Assembly: GCA_963765135.1 (NCBI GenBank)
Contig: CAVXUX010000001.1
Span: forward strand, 62,001-126,000
Source: JACVRW01 sp963765135
GTDB taxonomy: Bacteria > Actinomycetota > Thermoleophilia > Solirubrobacterales > Thermoleophilaceae
Length of the DNA: 64,000 bases
Direction: 5' to 3'
In this document: positions 34,336 to 42,895 of the stretch, one piece after another
Layout of the letters: each line of letters opens with the position of its first letter
How positions within the stretch are numbered: position 1 is the stretch's first letter
Made by a program: the position numbers and the translations under genes
Notes under the pieces: generated by a model
Database searches by the model: none
What the model was told of the DNA's origin: nothing
The model's input: the letters and a program-made list of their open reading frames with translations, nothing else

Positions 34336-35726
34336 TGGCTCAGTGGCAACCATACGTGGAACGTGGTCTGGCCGGGCTCTGAGTCCACGCTGAGCGTGCC
34401 GCGGTGGCGGTCGACGACGATCTGGTGCACGGTCGCCAGGCCGAGGCCGGTGCCGCGCCCGACCTCCTTGGTGGTGAAGAACGAGTCGAACACGCGATCG
34501 CGGATCTCCGGGTCGATGCCGGGGCCGTCGTCGGTCACGTCGATCGTCACGCCGCGCGCCTCGCGGCGCGTGGCGATCGCGATCGTCCCGTCGTCGCCGA
34601 GCGCGTCGATCGCGTTGTCGATCAGGTTGGTCCACACCTGGTTGAGCTCCGAGCCGCGCACCATCAGCTTGGGCAGGTCGGCCTCGTACTCGCGCACCAC
34701 CTGGATCGAGGTGTGCTTGAGCCGGTGGCCGAGGATCGCGATCGTCGTCTCGAGCCCCTCGTGCACGTCCACCTCCACCAGGTCGCCCCGGTCCATGTAC
34801 GCGTAGGACTTGACCGCGCCGACGAGATCGGACATCCGTCGCGTGGACTCCTGGAGCTCGCCCGACAGGCCGCGGGCGGTGAGCGTCGCGGCGACCCAGT
34901 CGATCGCGGCGTCCGTGGCCGGCCCGGCCTTCTCGGCGACCCGGTCCAGCCAGGCGCGGTCGATACCCGCCGCCGCCAGCGGCTCCGCGACCCGCCAGGG
35001 CTCGGACACGCCGAGCTCCTCGAGGCGCGCGATCAGGTCCTCCTCGGCGTCGGCCGCGTCGAGCGCGTCGAGGGCCGTACGCCGCTCCGCGCCGGTGATC
35101 GCCTCCTCCTGGAGCTCCACCAGGCACTCGGCCTCGGCGCGCTCGATCCCCGCCGCGACGAAGCGGCCGATCGTCGAGGCGATCACCTCGAGTGCCTCCT
35201 CCATCTGCGCCGCGGCGCGCCGGGCGGCCGCCGCCGGGTTGTTGAGCTCGTGCGCGAGGCCGGCCGCCATCGTGCCGAGCGACGCGAGTCGCTCGCGGTT
35301 CTGCTCCATGCCGGTGATCCGGCTCATCACCGGAGCGACCTGCTGCATCACGCGCTGATGGACCTCCGGCTGGGCGAAGGCCAGACGGCGGAAGTCGGCC
35401 GACTCGACGAGCGCCACGCGGCAGGGCGTCTCGGCCTTCATGCGCACGCCGAGCGGACCGCCGGTGAGCACGGCGATCGCCCCCATCCAGGTGGGCGCGC
35501 GCTGGCGCCCGACCGGTTCCTGGCGGTCCCCCTCGATCAGGACGGCCAGCCCCTCCCCCTCGAGCAGCAGCTTCAGCCCGGGCGGCTCCACCCCCTGCTC
35601 GAAGAGCAGGTCGCCCGGCTCGAGCGCCTCGACGGTGGCCACGGCGACCCACTCGGCCAGCTGCTCGTCGTCCAGGTCGTCGAACAGATCGACCGTGCGC
35701 AGCTCGGCGAGCGTGGCCTGGGTCAT
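34332..35726 (-). CDS. Histidine kinase with N-terminal cyclic-nucleotide-binding domain
   Basis: The protein is 464 aa, soluble, without membrane helices. Residues 10-125 are a cNMP-binding (CRP-like) beta roll (DLFDDLDDEQLAEW, LEPGDLLFEQGVEPPG, LLLEGEGLAVLIEG). The phospho-acceptor is His159 in GTMAAGLAHELNNPAAAARR. The HATPase has NLIDNAIDAL, DDGPGIDPEIRD, FDSFFTTKE and GRGTGLGLATVHQI. An unusually long helical region (residues 170-290) separates H-box and ATPase. The ATG overlaps the upstream stop (ATGA). Its natural partner is the receiver domain of the flavoprotein encoded immediately upstream. Confidence 0.9.
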   Translation of the reverse strand: MTQATLAELRTVDLFDDLDDEQLAEWVAVATVEALEPGDLLFEQGVEPPGLKLLLEGEGLAVLIEGDRQEPVGRQRAPTWMGAIAVLTGGPLGVRMKAETPCRVALVESADFRRLAFAQPEVHQRVMQQVAPVMSRITGMEQNRERLASLGTMAAGLAHELNNPAAAARRAAAQMEEALEVIASTIGRFVAAGIERAEAECLVELQEEAITGAERRTALDALDAADAEEDLIARLEELGVSEPWRVAEPLAAAGIDRAWLDRVAEKAGPATDAAIDWVAATLTARGLSGELQESTRRMSDLVGAVKSYAYMDRGDLVEVDVHEGLETTIAILGHRLKHTSIQVVREYEADLPKLMVRGSELNQVWTNLIDNAIDALGDDGTIAIATRREARGVTIDVTDDGPGIDPEIRDRVFDSFFTTKEVGRGTGLGLATVHQIVVDRHRGTLSVDSEPGQTTFHVWLPLSQ

Positions 35727-37375
35727 GCGTTCGCCAGGTACTGGTGGATCAGCGACACCGCCATCGAGCCCTCCCCGACCGCGCTCGCCACGCGCTTGAT
35801 CGAGCGCGCGCGGACGTCGCCGGCGACGAAGATGCCGGGGACGCTGGTCTCGAGCGGGTAGGGCTCGCGCTTGAGCGGCCACCCGTCGCCCTGGACCTCG
35901 GTGCCGGCGAGGATGAAGCCGCGCTCGTCGCGAGCGACGACGCCCTCGAGCCAGTCGGTGTGGGGCTGGGCCCCGATGAAGACGAAGCAGGCGTCGACGT
36001 CGAGCGCCTCGTCGCCGTCCGGCCCGCTCACCTGGATCCGGCGCAGCCGGCCGTCGTCGCCCTCCGCCCCGACCGCCGTCGTGCCGGTCCGGACCTCGAC
36101 GTTCGGCAGCGCCGCGATCTGCTCGATCAGGTAGTGCGACATCGACCGCTCCAGGCTCGGGCCCCGCACGAGCATCGTGACGCGCGCGGCATAGCCGCTG
36201 AAGTGAACGGCGGCCTGCCCGGCCGAGTTGGCGCCGCCGATGATCGCCACGTGCTGCTGGGAGCAGGAGCGCGCCTCGGCCAGCGCCGCCCCGTAGTAGA
36301 CGCCCGCGCCGGTGAAGTCTGCGAAACCGGGCGCGTCGTGCTGGCGGTAGGACACGCCGGAGGCCACCAGCACGCAGTTCGCGCTCAGCTCTCCCCCGCC
36401 GCTCAGCTCCACGATGCGGCCGGCGCCCTCGGCGCGCAGGGCGACCGCGTCCTGGATCGTGACCAGCTCGGCGCCCAGCCGCCGGGCCTGATCGGTGGCG
36501 CGCCGGGCGAGGTCCGAGCCGCTCAGGCCCATCGGGAAGCCGAGGTAGTTCTCGATCCGGCTCGACTGGCCGGCCTGCCCGCCGGGGGCCTCGCGCTCGA
36601 CCATGACCGTGCGCAGTCCCTCGGACGCGCCGTAGACGGCGGCCGCCAGCCCGGCCGGACCGCCGCCGACGATCACCAGGTCGTAGTGGTCCTCGGCCGG
36701 CTGACCCGCGACGCCCAGGCGCTCGGCCAGCTCGAGCACGGTCGGGCGCTCCAGGACGGAGCCGTCCTCAAGCAGGGCGACGGGGAGGCGATCCTCCTCG
36801 ACGCCGACCATCTCGAGCAGCTCGCGCGCCTCGCCGTCGCGCTCCACGTCGAGCCAGGTGGCGGGGACGCGATTGCGGGCGAGGAAGTCGCGCAGGTCGT
36901 GGGAGTCGCGCGAGAAGCGGTGGCCGACTATGCGCACGCCGCCCGCCTCGAGCGATGCGCCCGCCTCCCAGGTGGTGAGCAGGTCCTCCACGACCGGGAA
37001 GAGCTCCTCCTCGGGCGGGTCCCAGGGCTTGAGCAGGTAGTAGTCGAGCGCGACGTCGTTGATGGCGGAGATCGCGGCCTCGGTGTCTGCGTAGGCGGTC
37101 AGCAGGACGCGCTTGGCGTCGGGCACGAGCGTGCGCGCCTGGACGAGGTAGTCGGTGCCCGACATCCCCGGCATGCGCTGGTCGGCGATCAGCATCGCGG
37201 CCTGGTCGCCGCGCGTGCGCAGCTCGGTCAGCAGCTCCAGCGCCTCGGCGCCCGAGCCGGCGCGCAGGATGCGATAGCGCTCGCCGAAGCCGCGGCGCAG
37301 GTCCCGCGCGACGGCACCCAGCACCGCCGGCTCGTCGTCGACGGCAACGATCGCGGGGCGTCGCTCGGAAGGCAC
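35723..37375 (-). CDS. Response-regulator receiver fused to thioredoxin-reductase-like flavoprotein
   Basis: The protein is 550 aa. Residues 8-130 are a receiver domain (VDDEP acidic pair, phospho-acceptor Asp65 in MLIADQRMPG, LLTAYAD, LLKPW). Residues 145-215 look like a glutaredoxin-type fold without CxxC (RFSRDSHDLRDFLARNRVPA). Residues 225-550 are a thioredoxin-reductase fold: IVGGGPAGLAAAVYG, APGGQAGQSSRIENYLGFP, IIGGANSAGQAAVHF and VPGIFVAGDVR. The usual CxxC is replaced by EARSCSQQHVA with a single cysteine, so disulfide reduction of thioredoxin is unlikely. Phosphorylation may gate a flavin redox output. Start GTG shares a base with the fprA stop (TAGTG). Confidence 0.88.
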   Translation of the reverse strand: MPSERRPAIVAVDDEPAVLGAVARDLRRGFGERYRILRAGSGAEALELLTELRTRGDQAAMLIADQRMPGMSGTDYLVQARTLVPDAKRVLLTAYADTEAAISAINDVALDYYLLKPWDPPEEELFPVVEDLLTTWEAGASLEAGGVRIVGHRFSRDSHDLRDFLARNRVPATWLDVERDGEARELLEMVGVEEDRLPVALLEDGSVLERPTVLELAERLGVAGQPAEDHYDLVIVGGGPAGLAAAVYGASEGLRTVMVEREAPGGQAGQSSRIENYLGFPMGLSGSDLARRATDQARRLGAELVTIQDAVALRAEGAGRIVELSGGGELSANCVLVASGVSYRQHDAPGFADFTGAGVYYGAALAEARSCSQQHVAIIGGANSAGQAAVHFSGYAARVTMLVRGPSLERSMSHYLIEQIAALPNVEVRTGTTAVGAEGDDGRLRRIQVSGPDGDEALDVDACFVFIGAQPHTDWLEGVVARDERGFILAGTEVQGDGWPLKREPYPLETSVPGIFVAGDVRARSIKRVASAVGEGSMAVSLIHQYLANA

Positions 37376-38751
37376 TAGGGACCTTCCCCCGCGAGCGCGA
37401 GCAGCTCCTCCCGCGACGCCAGCTTGACCCGTGGGCGCTTCTCGCTCTGCCCGCGCTCGAGCTCATGCGCGTCGATCGCGCGCCAGCCGTCGACCGTGAC
37501 CAGGTCCGACTTGCGCTCTGCGAGCAGTTCGTCGATCTGCTCGCGAGCCGGGTTCGCCGGCGGTGACAGCGCTCCCGCGCGCAGGTCCTCGACGAGGCAT
37601 CTCACCGTCTCCTCGGCGTCGCGCTTGTTGGTGCCCAGGATCCCGGTGGGGCCGCGCTTGATCCAGCCAACGGAGTACACGCCGGGCAGCGGCTCGCCGT
37701 CGGGCGAGAGCACCCGGCCGCGCTCGTTGGGGAGCACGAAGCTGCGCTCGTCGAACGGCACGTCGGGCAGCGGCACCGCCCGGTAGCCGACCGAGCGCAG
37801 CACGAGGCCGCACTCGATCGTCTCCACGTCCTCCCCCACGGGGCGGGCCCTCAATGCACCATCGTCGGCGCGCACGATCTCGTTGCGGCGCACGTCGATC
37901 GCCGTGACCCCGCCGCTCCCGCGAATCGCGACAGGCGAGCGCAGGAAGCGCAGCTCGATCCGGCGCCGCGCGTCTGGGAGCGCGGGCCGGGCAGCGAAGT
38001 CGCGCAGCAGCTCGACGTTCTTGCGCGCCGTGAACGTGCCCTCCTCGGCCAGCCACTCCCGCGAGACCGCGTCGAGCTCGACGTCGGCGCCATCGACCCG
38101 CAGGTCGACACCGTCCAGGTGCCCCAGCTCGCGCAGCTCGGCGCTGGTGAAAGCCGCCTGCGCCGGGCCGCGGCGACCGAGCACGACCACCTCCTCGATG
38201 CGGCTGTCGCGCAGCGCCTCGAGCGCGTGATCGGCCACGTCGGTGCGCTCCAGCTCGTCCGCGCTGAGCGTGAGCATGCGCGTGACGTCCGCCGCGACGT
38301 TGCCGTTGCCGATGACCACGGCCCGCTCGGCCGACAGGTCGAACTCCAGGTGGCGGTAGTCCGGATGACCGTTGTACCAAGCCACGAACTCCGTGGCTGC
38401 CCAGCTCCCAGGCAGGTCCTCGCCCGGGATCCCGAGCGACTTGTCCGTCTGAGCGCCGGTCGCGTAGACCACCGCCGTGTAATGACCCATGAGGTCCGCG
38501 TGAGACAGGTCGGGGCCAACCTCCACGTTGCCCAGGAACCGACAGCCGCGACCGAGCGTTTGGCGGTCGAAGGTGTCCTCGAGGCGCTTGATCTCCTGAT
38601 GGTCGGGCGCCACCCCGCCGCGCAGCAGGCCCCACGGAGTCGGCAGCCGCTCGAACAGGTCGATCTCGACGTCCCCCGCGGCCCGCAGCAGCGAGGCGGC
38701 GGCGAAGGCCCCAGCCGGTCCGGCGCCGACGATCGCGACCCGTCTCCTCAT
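37375..38751 (-). CDS. fprA: Ferredoxin/flavodoxin-NADP+ reductase, FprA type
   Basis: The protein is 458 aa, the length of mycobacterial FprA (adrenodoxin-reductase-like). FAD loop VAIVGAGPAGAFAAASLL, substrate-loop LFERLPTPWGLLRGGVAPD, VVYATGAQTDK, the NADP loop VIGNGNVAADVTRML, and the C-terminal WIKRGPTGILGTNKRDA are all present. It moves electrons between NADPH and ferredoxin. Start ATG overlaps the ferredoxin stop (TGATG), a direct pairing of reductase and carrier. An upstream extension in frame to 38979 is antisense-like and rejected. Confidence 0.92.
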   Translation of the reverse strand: MRRRVAIVGAGPAGAFAAASLLRAAGDVEIDLFERLPTPWGLLRGGVAPDHQEIKRLEDTFDRQTLGRGCRFLGNVEVGPDLSHADLMGHYTAVVYATGAQTDKSLGIPGEDLPGSWAATEFVAWYNGHPDYRHLEFDLSAERAVVIGNGNVAADVTRMLTLSADELERTDVADHALEALRDSRIEEVVVLGRRGPAQAAFTSAELRELGHLDGVDLRVDGADVELDAVSREWLAEEGTFTARKNVELLRDFAARPALPDARRRIELRFLRSPVAIRGSGGVTAIDVRRNEIVRADDGALRARPVGEDVETIECGLVLRSVGYRAVPLPDVPFDERSFVLPNERGRVLSPDGEPLPGVYSVGWIKRGPTGILGTNKRDAEETVRCLVEDLRAGALSPPANPAREQIDELLAERKSDLVTVDGWRAIDAHELERGQSEKRPRVKLASREELLALAGEGP

Positions 38752-39032
38752 CAGGCGGCGGTGCGCTCGGCCGTGCCCGCGACGGCGAAGAACTCCGCGT
38801 TCAGCTCCAACGCGTAGGCGTGCTTCTCCGGGATCTCGAACTGGGCGAAGATCGCGTCGACCGGGCATGCCTCGACGCAGGCGTCGCAGTCGATGCAGAC
38901 CTCCGGATCGATGTAGAGCTGCTCGGCGGTCTCGAAGTCGGGCGCCCCCGGCTTCGGATGGATGCAGTCGACGGGGCACGCCTCGATGCAGGAGTCGTCC
39001 TTGATGCAGCTGCCGGTGATGACGTAGGTCAT
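38751..39032 (-). CDS. fdxA: 7Fe/8Fe ferredoxin (FdxA-like)
   Basis: The protein is 93 aa and starts MTYVITGSC. Two cluster motifs are seen: SCIKDDSCIEACPVDCIH and CIDCDACVEACPVDAI. The first lacks the regular CxxCxxC spacing (CxxxxxxC), as in 3Fe-4S/4Fe-4S FdxA proteins. The acidic C-terminal tail is typical. It heads the operon with fprA, the flavoprotein, kinase and zinc-finger genes. The probable start is ATG 39032; an in-frame start at 39056 adds eight residues. The divergent kinase gene begins about 100 bases away. Confidence 0.92.
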   Translation of the reverse strand: MTYVITGSCIKDDSCIEACPVDCIHPKPGAPDFETAEQLYIDPEVCIDCDACVEACPVDAIFAQFEIPEKHAYALELNAEFFAVAGTAERTAA

Positions 39033-39135
39033 GGACCCAACAGGCTTGCAGACCATCGGTCCCGGGGCGCCTGAGCGCGATGAGCCGGGGCGAGCCCCGC
39101 CGTCCTGTGTTCTACTGGATGCGGGTGGGGCACTC

Positions 39136-41020
39136 GTGACGCTCGAGGCGGGGACAATGGTGGGCGGTTACGTGGTCGAGGGAGTCCTCGGCCGCGGCGG
39201 GATGGCGACCGTGTACAGCGCGCGGCACGGCGAGCACGGTCGCCGGGTCGCGCTGAAGGTGCTCGCCGGCGAGCGCAACGGCGATTACGAGTTCGTCGGC
39301 CGCTTTCGACGCGAAGGCCGGATGCAGGCGTCGATCGAGCACCCCCACGTGGTCACCGTCTTCGAGGCGGGCGAATCGGAGCACGGGCTGTTCCTCGCGA
39401 TGCGCCTCGTGTCAGGGTCGGCGCTGGCGACGCTGATGCGCGAGCGCGCGCTCGACGCACGGCGCGCCCTGGCCCTCCTGAGCCAGGTCGCGGATGCCCT
39501 GGACGTGGCGCACGCCGCCGGCCTCGTTCATCGCGACGTGAAGCCCCAGAACGTGCTCGTGGGCGAGTCGGACGACGCGTACCTCGGCGACTTCGGGCTG
39601 ACCCGGGTGGGCGGCGCGGATGGCGTCACGGCCACCGGCAATCTGGTCGGGACGCTCTCCTACCTCGCCCCAGAGGTCATCCGCGGCGGGGAGGCCGTCC
39701 CCGCGTCCGACCGCTACGCCTTCGCCGCCATGGCCTTCGAATGCCTGACCGGCACGGTCGTGTATCCACGGCGCAGCGAGGCCGCGATGCTGTTCGCGCA
39801 CACCAGCGAGCCGCCGCCGCGAGCCAGCCGGCGGCGGCCCGAGCTCCCGCAGGCACTCGACGAGGTCTTCGAGCGAGCGCTGGCGAAGGATCCCGCCGAG
39901 CGGCCCGAAAGCGCCGCGGCCCTCGTGGACGAGATCTCCGAAACGCTCGAGCGCGCCGGGCTGGGCGCTCTGGGCCCGCCGCCTCCCCCGGGAGCCGCCG
40001 CGCTCGAGGAGCAGACGGTGGAGCCGCTGCCGCTGGCCCCGCCGCCGGCAGCGGAGCGGCCTCTCCTCCGAAGGCCCGGCGGCGTGGCTGGTCGCGGCGG
40101 CGCTGGCGGGCGCCGCGGTAGCGGGCGGGCTGATCGGCTTGATCGGCGACGGAGGCGACGGCGAAGCGCAGGCTGTGCCGGCGCCGCTCTCCGGTGCGCA
40201 GGTGCTCGGAAGCGACCTCGCAGAGCCGGGGCGAGCGACCGACTGCCAAGGGCACAACCCGCGAGCCGGCTCACCCGGCTGCACGATCGTGCAGTCCGCG
40301 TTGCCCGGGCACACGCTGGTCGTTCCCGAAGACGGGGTGATCCGGCGCTGGTCGGTTCGCTCGGCCCGCGGGGAGTTGGCCCTCTCGGTCGTGCGCCCCA
40401 GGGGCGACGAGACGTTCCAGGTGGCCCGCTCGCGAAACGAGTTCGTGGGCAACGCCGGCGTGCACCTGTTCGGCACCAACCTCGCCGTCGAGCGTGGCGA
40501 CGTCGTCGGTCTCGCGGTCCTGCCAGGCTCGGCCGCCGGCGTCCGTCCCGGCGTCGACGGCGCCAAGACGACGCGCTGGACTCCCTACGTCAACACCGGG
40601 AAGCGCGTCGACCGGGGGTTTGCGCACGAGCTCCTCCTGCGCGTGGAGTACGCGCCCGGTGGCCAACAGCGGATTCCCGATCAGGTGACCGGGGCGGCCG
40701 CGGCGAATCTGACGGCCGGTCGGGTGGTGAAGCGGCGCCGACTTCGCTTCACGAGCGGGAGATCGACCGAGATCGCCCTCGTCTCGCTGGGCGACCGGTT
40801 CGTGCTGGACGAGTTCCTCGACGGCCGCCGGACCGCGCGTATCGACGTGCCCGCCGATCTCCGCCCGGGCGAGGGCAAGATCCTCACCTTCGCGGCACAC
40901 GCGAACCCTTCTGTGCCCGAGAGCATCGAACTCGCGATCCAGTACGCGGGAACGGACAGCGCGCGAATCCTGGGGCACTTCTACGGCGTCTTCCCGCGTG
41001 AGTTCGAGTACGTCAACTGA
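39136..41020 (+). pseudogene. Membrane Ser/Thr protein kinase with ectodomain, one frame shift
   Basis: From GTG 39136: glycine loop LGRGGMATVY, Lys41 (VALKVL), catalytic HRDVKPQN with Asp134, DFG with Asp152, activation-segment end GTLSYLAPE and a full C-lobe to about residue 275. After a proline-rich juxtamembrane region the frame shifts near 40060. The second frame supplies a membrane helix (AWLVAAALAGAAVAGGLIGL) and a 260-residue ectodomain with GCTIVQSALPGHTLVVPEDG and NLAVERGDVVGLAVLPG. Both parts look conserved, and the neighbouring pseudokinase has the same layout in one frame. I read this as one PknB-type receptor kinase with a base miscount. Confidence 0.8.
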
Positions 41021-42542
41021 GCTGGAGGTCGCCGGCTTCCACCTCGAGGGGGAGCTCGGTCGCGGGAGCCGGGCCGTCGTCTACGAGGCGATCCAGGTCA
41101 ACCTGGGACGGCGCGTGGCGCTCAAGCTGCTTCCGCAGGACGAGGACTCGACGGGCGTCCGACCGCTGGCGTGGCCCGAGCATCCGCGCGTGGTCAGCCT
41201 GTACGCGACCGGCCCTTGGGAGCAGGGCCGATTCGTGGCCATGCAGCTGGTGCGAGGACCGAGCCTGGCCGAGCTGAGCGAGACGGGCGAGCTCGACCCG
41301 GCGCGCCGGTTGGAGCTGCTGGCCGACGTCGCGTCGGCACTCGACGCGGCGCATCGGCAGGGCATCGCGCACGGCGCCGTCGCCGCTCGGAACGTGCTCG
41401 TCGATCGCGACGGCCACGCGCTCCTGTCGGACTTCGGTCTCGTCGGCGGCGAGCCGTCCGTGGCAGCTGACAGAGCCGACTTCGCCGACCTCGTGCGCGC
41501 CTGCCTGGGCGACCCCCTGCCGCGGCTCCCGGACCCGCGCTCGGTCGAGGCAGGCGACGTCGTCCGGCTCGTGCGGGAGGGGCTGCCGGAGGCTTCGCCC
41601 GGCGCGGACGCCGGGCGACGGCGGCGGCGAGGGCTCGCCGCTGCCGCGATCCTGGGCGTCGCGGCCTTCGCCACCCTCGTGGTCCTCCTCGGTGGCTCCG
41701 ACCCCGACCGCGTTCCACCCCCGGAGCGCGGGGCAACGGCGCTCGGCAGCGAGCTGGCGGCCGATGGCACCAGCTCCGTCGATTGCAGCGGACGGGCTCC
41801 GAGCGGAGCATCTCAGGCCTGCACGATCGTCCAGACCCGCCTGCCGGGGCGTCGTCTCGTTCCGCCGGCCGCGGGTGCGATCCGCAGATGGGTGGTGCGC
41901 GGAGCGCGCGGCGAGCTGGCGCTCCAGGTGATCCGCCGCCGCGGCGATCGCTATGTGTCGGTCGCCCGCAGTGCCTACGCGGTCGTTCCCGACGAAGGCG
42001 TACATGTCCTGCCGGCGAATCTGGCCGTCCGGCCCGGCGATCTGATCGGCGTGCAGCTGGCGCCCGGCGCCGCGATCGGGGTGCGGCGCGGAGTTGCGGG
42101 CGCGACGACGGCGCGCTGGCTCGGCCAGCTTTTCCTCGAGGCGCGCGCGATCGAGCTCGGAGCCGGGAGCGGCTTCGATCACGAGATGCTCCTGAGGGCG
42201 GACTACAGGCGCGGCGCAAAGCCGACCGTGGCCGACCAGCTCAGCGGGCGCCCCGCCCGGGTGGCGCCCGCCGGACGCGAGCTGCTCTCACGTACGGTCG
42301 AGGTTCGCGGCCGCCTCCGGCGCGTGGCAGTGGTGAAGCTGGCGGGCGCGATCGCGCTCGACCTGTTCGCCGGCGACCGGCGGCTCGCCCGCCTTCCGGA
42401 TCCTGAGGTAGATCCGGCGGGGCGGCTGCTGAACTTCGCGACATCGGGCCTTCGCTATCCGGTCCTGCGCTGGCGCAACGCGGACGGACGGACGATCACT
42501 CACGAGTACGCGGTCGGCGCTCGCACGCTCACGGCTCGCTGA
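40998..42542 (+). CDS. Membrane pseudokinase with kinase-matched ectodomain
   Basis: The protein is 514 aa and overlaps the previous gene by 23 bases. The N-lobe is kept (LGRGSRAVVYE, Lys43 in VALKLLP) and DFG is present at 145-147, but the catalytic loop is IAHGAVAARN: the HRD aspartate is alanine (127). After DFG only about 60 residues remain before the membrane helix (LAAAAILGVAAFATLVVLL, 213-231); activation loop, APE and most of the C-lobe are missing. The ectodomain (ACTIVQTRLPGRRLVPPAAG, NLAVRPGDLIGVQLAPG) is clearly paralogous to that of the kinase. It cannot be an ordinary kinase; a decoy, allosteric partner or co-receptor is likely. Confidence 0.85.
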   Translation: MSSSTSTELEVAGFHLEGELGRGSRAVVYEAIQVNLGRRVALKLLPQDEDSTGVRPLAWPEHPRVVSLYATGPWEQGRFVAMQLVRGPSLAELSETGELDPARRLELLADVASALDAAHRQGIAHGAVAARNVLVDRDGHALLSDFGLVGGEPSVAADRADFADLVRACLGDPLPRLPDPRSVEAGDVVRLVREGLPEASPGADAGRRRRRGLAAAAILGVAAFATLVVLLGGSDPDRVPPPERGATALGSELAADGTSSVDCSGRAPSGASQACTIVQTRLPGRRLVPPAAGAIRRWVVRGARGELALQVIRRRGDRYVSVARSAYAVVPDEGVHVLPANLAVRPGDLIGVQLAPGAAIGVRRGVAGATTARWLGQLFLEARAIELGAGSGFDHEMLLRADYRRGAKPTVADQLSGRPARVAPAGRELLSRTVEVRGRLRRVAVVKLAGAIALDLFAGDRRLARLPDPEVDPAGRLLNFATSGLRYPVLRWRNADGRTITHEYAVGARTLTAR

Positions 42543-42840
42543 GCCGCACGATCCAGATCGTTCCGCCGAGCTGCACGACGTCGCCGGGATGGAGCGGGGT
42601 GATGCCGGCGCTGCGGCGACCGTTGACGAACATGCCGTTGGACGAGCCGAGGTCCTGGATCGCCGTTCCGATCTCAGAGGTGATCACGCGGGCGTGCCGG
42701 CGCGAGACCAAGGGATCGTCGAGATGGATTTCGCAGCCGAGCGCGCGTCCGATCACTTCGCCGCCATCGAGACGCCACTCGCGATTGCCAGCGGGATGTA
42801 CCTCGCGCACGGAGATCGGCATGGCATCGACCGTGACCAA
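42529..42840 (-). CDS. Single FHA-domain protein
   Basis: About 103 aa, nearly all FHA domain: WRLDGGEVIGRALGCEIHLD, SRRHARVI and DLGSSNGMFVNGRR hold the phosphothreonine-binding residues (GR, SRRHA, SSNG). FHA domains bind phosphothreonine on kinases or their substrates, which fits the adjacent kinase genes. The start is either TTG at 42840 or ATG at 42822. A palindrome shared with the next FHA gene lies 37.5 bases upstream of the TTG. The 3' end overlaps the pseudokinase by 14 bases. Confidence 0.88.
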   Translation of the reverse strand: MVTVDAMPISVREVHPAGNREWRLDGGEVIGRALGCEIHLDDPLVSRRHARVITSEIGTAIQDLGSSNGMFVNGRRSAGITPLHPGDVVQLGGTIWIVRLSEP

Positions 42841-42862
42841 TCGAGTCGCCCGTGAACAGCCA

Positions 42863-42892
42863 CCAGAGGGGTGGTCACCACCACCCCTGTGG
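42863..42892. promoter_or_regulatory. Palindrome GGGGTGG-N6-CCACCCC (copy 1)
   Basis: CCAGAGGGGTGG (42863-42874) and CCACCCCTGTGG (42881-42892) form a 12+6+12 inverted repeat with one mismatch, between the stop of the FHA-HTH gene and the start of the FHA gene. Its core recurs at 43595-43619 at the same distance from a start codon. It could instead act as a terminator, but there is no T-run. Confidence 0.55.
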
Positions 42893-42895
42893 CGT

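Noticed and set aside
33250..34806. 518-aa plus-strand open frame
   Set aside because: Antisense to the lipoprotein, UBP and kinase genes, which have clear motifs.
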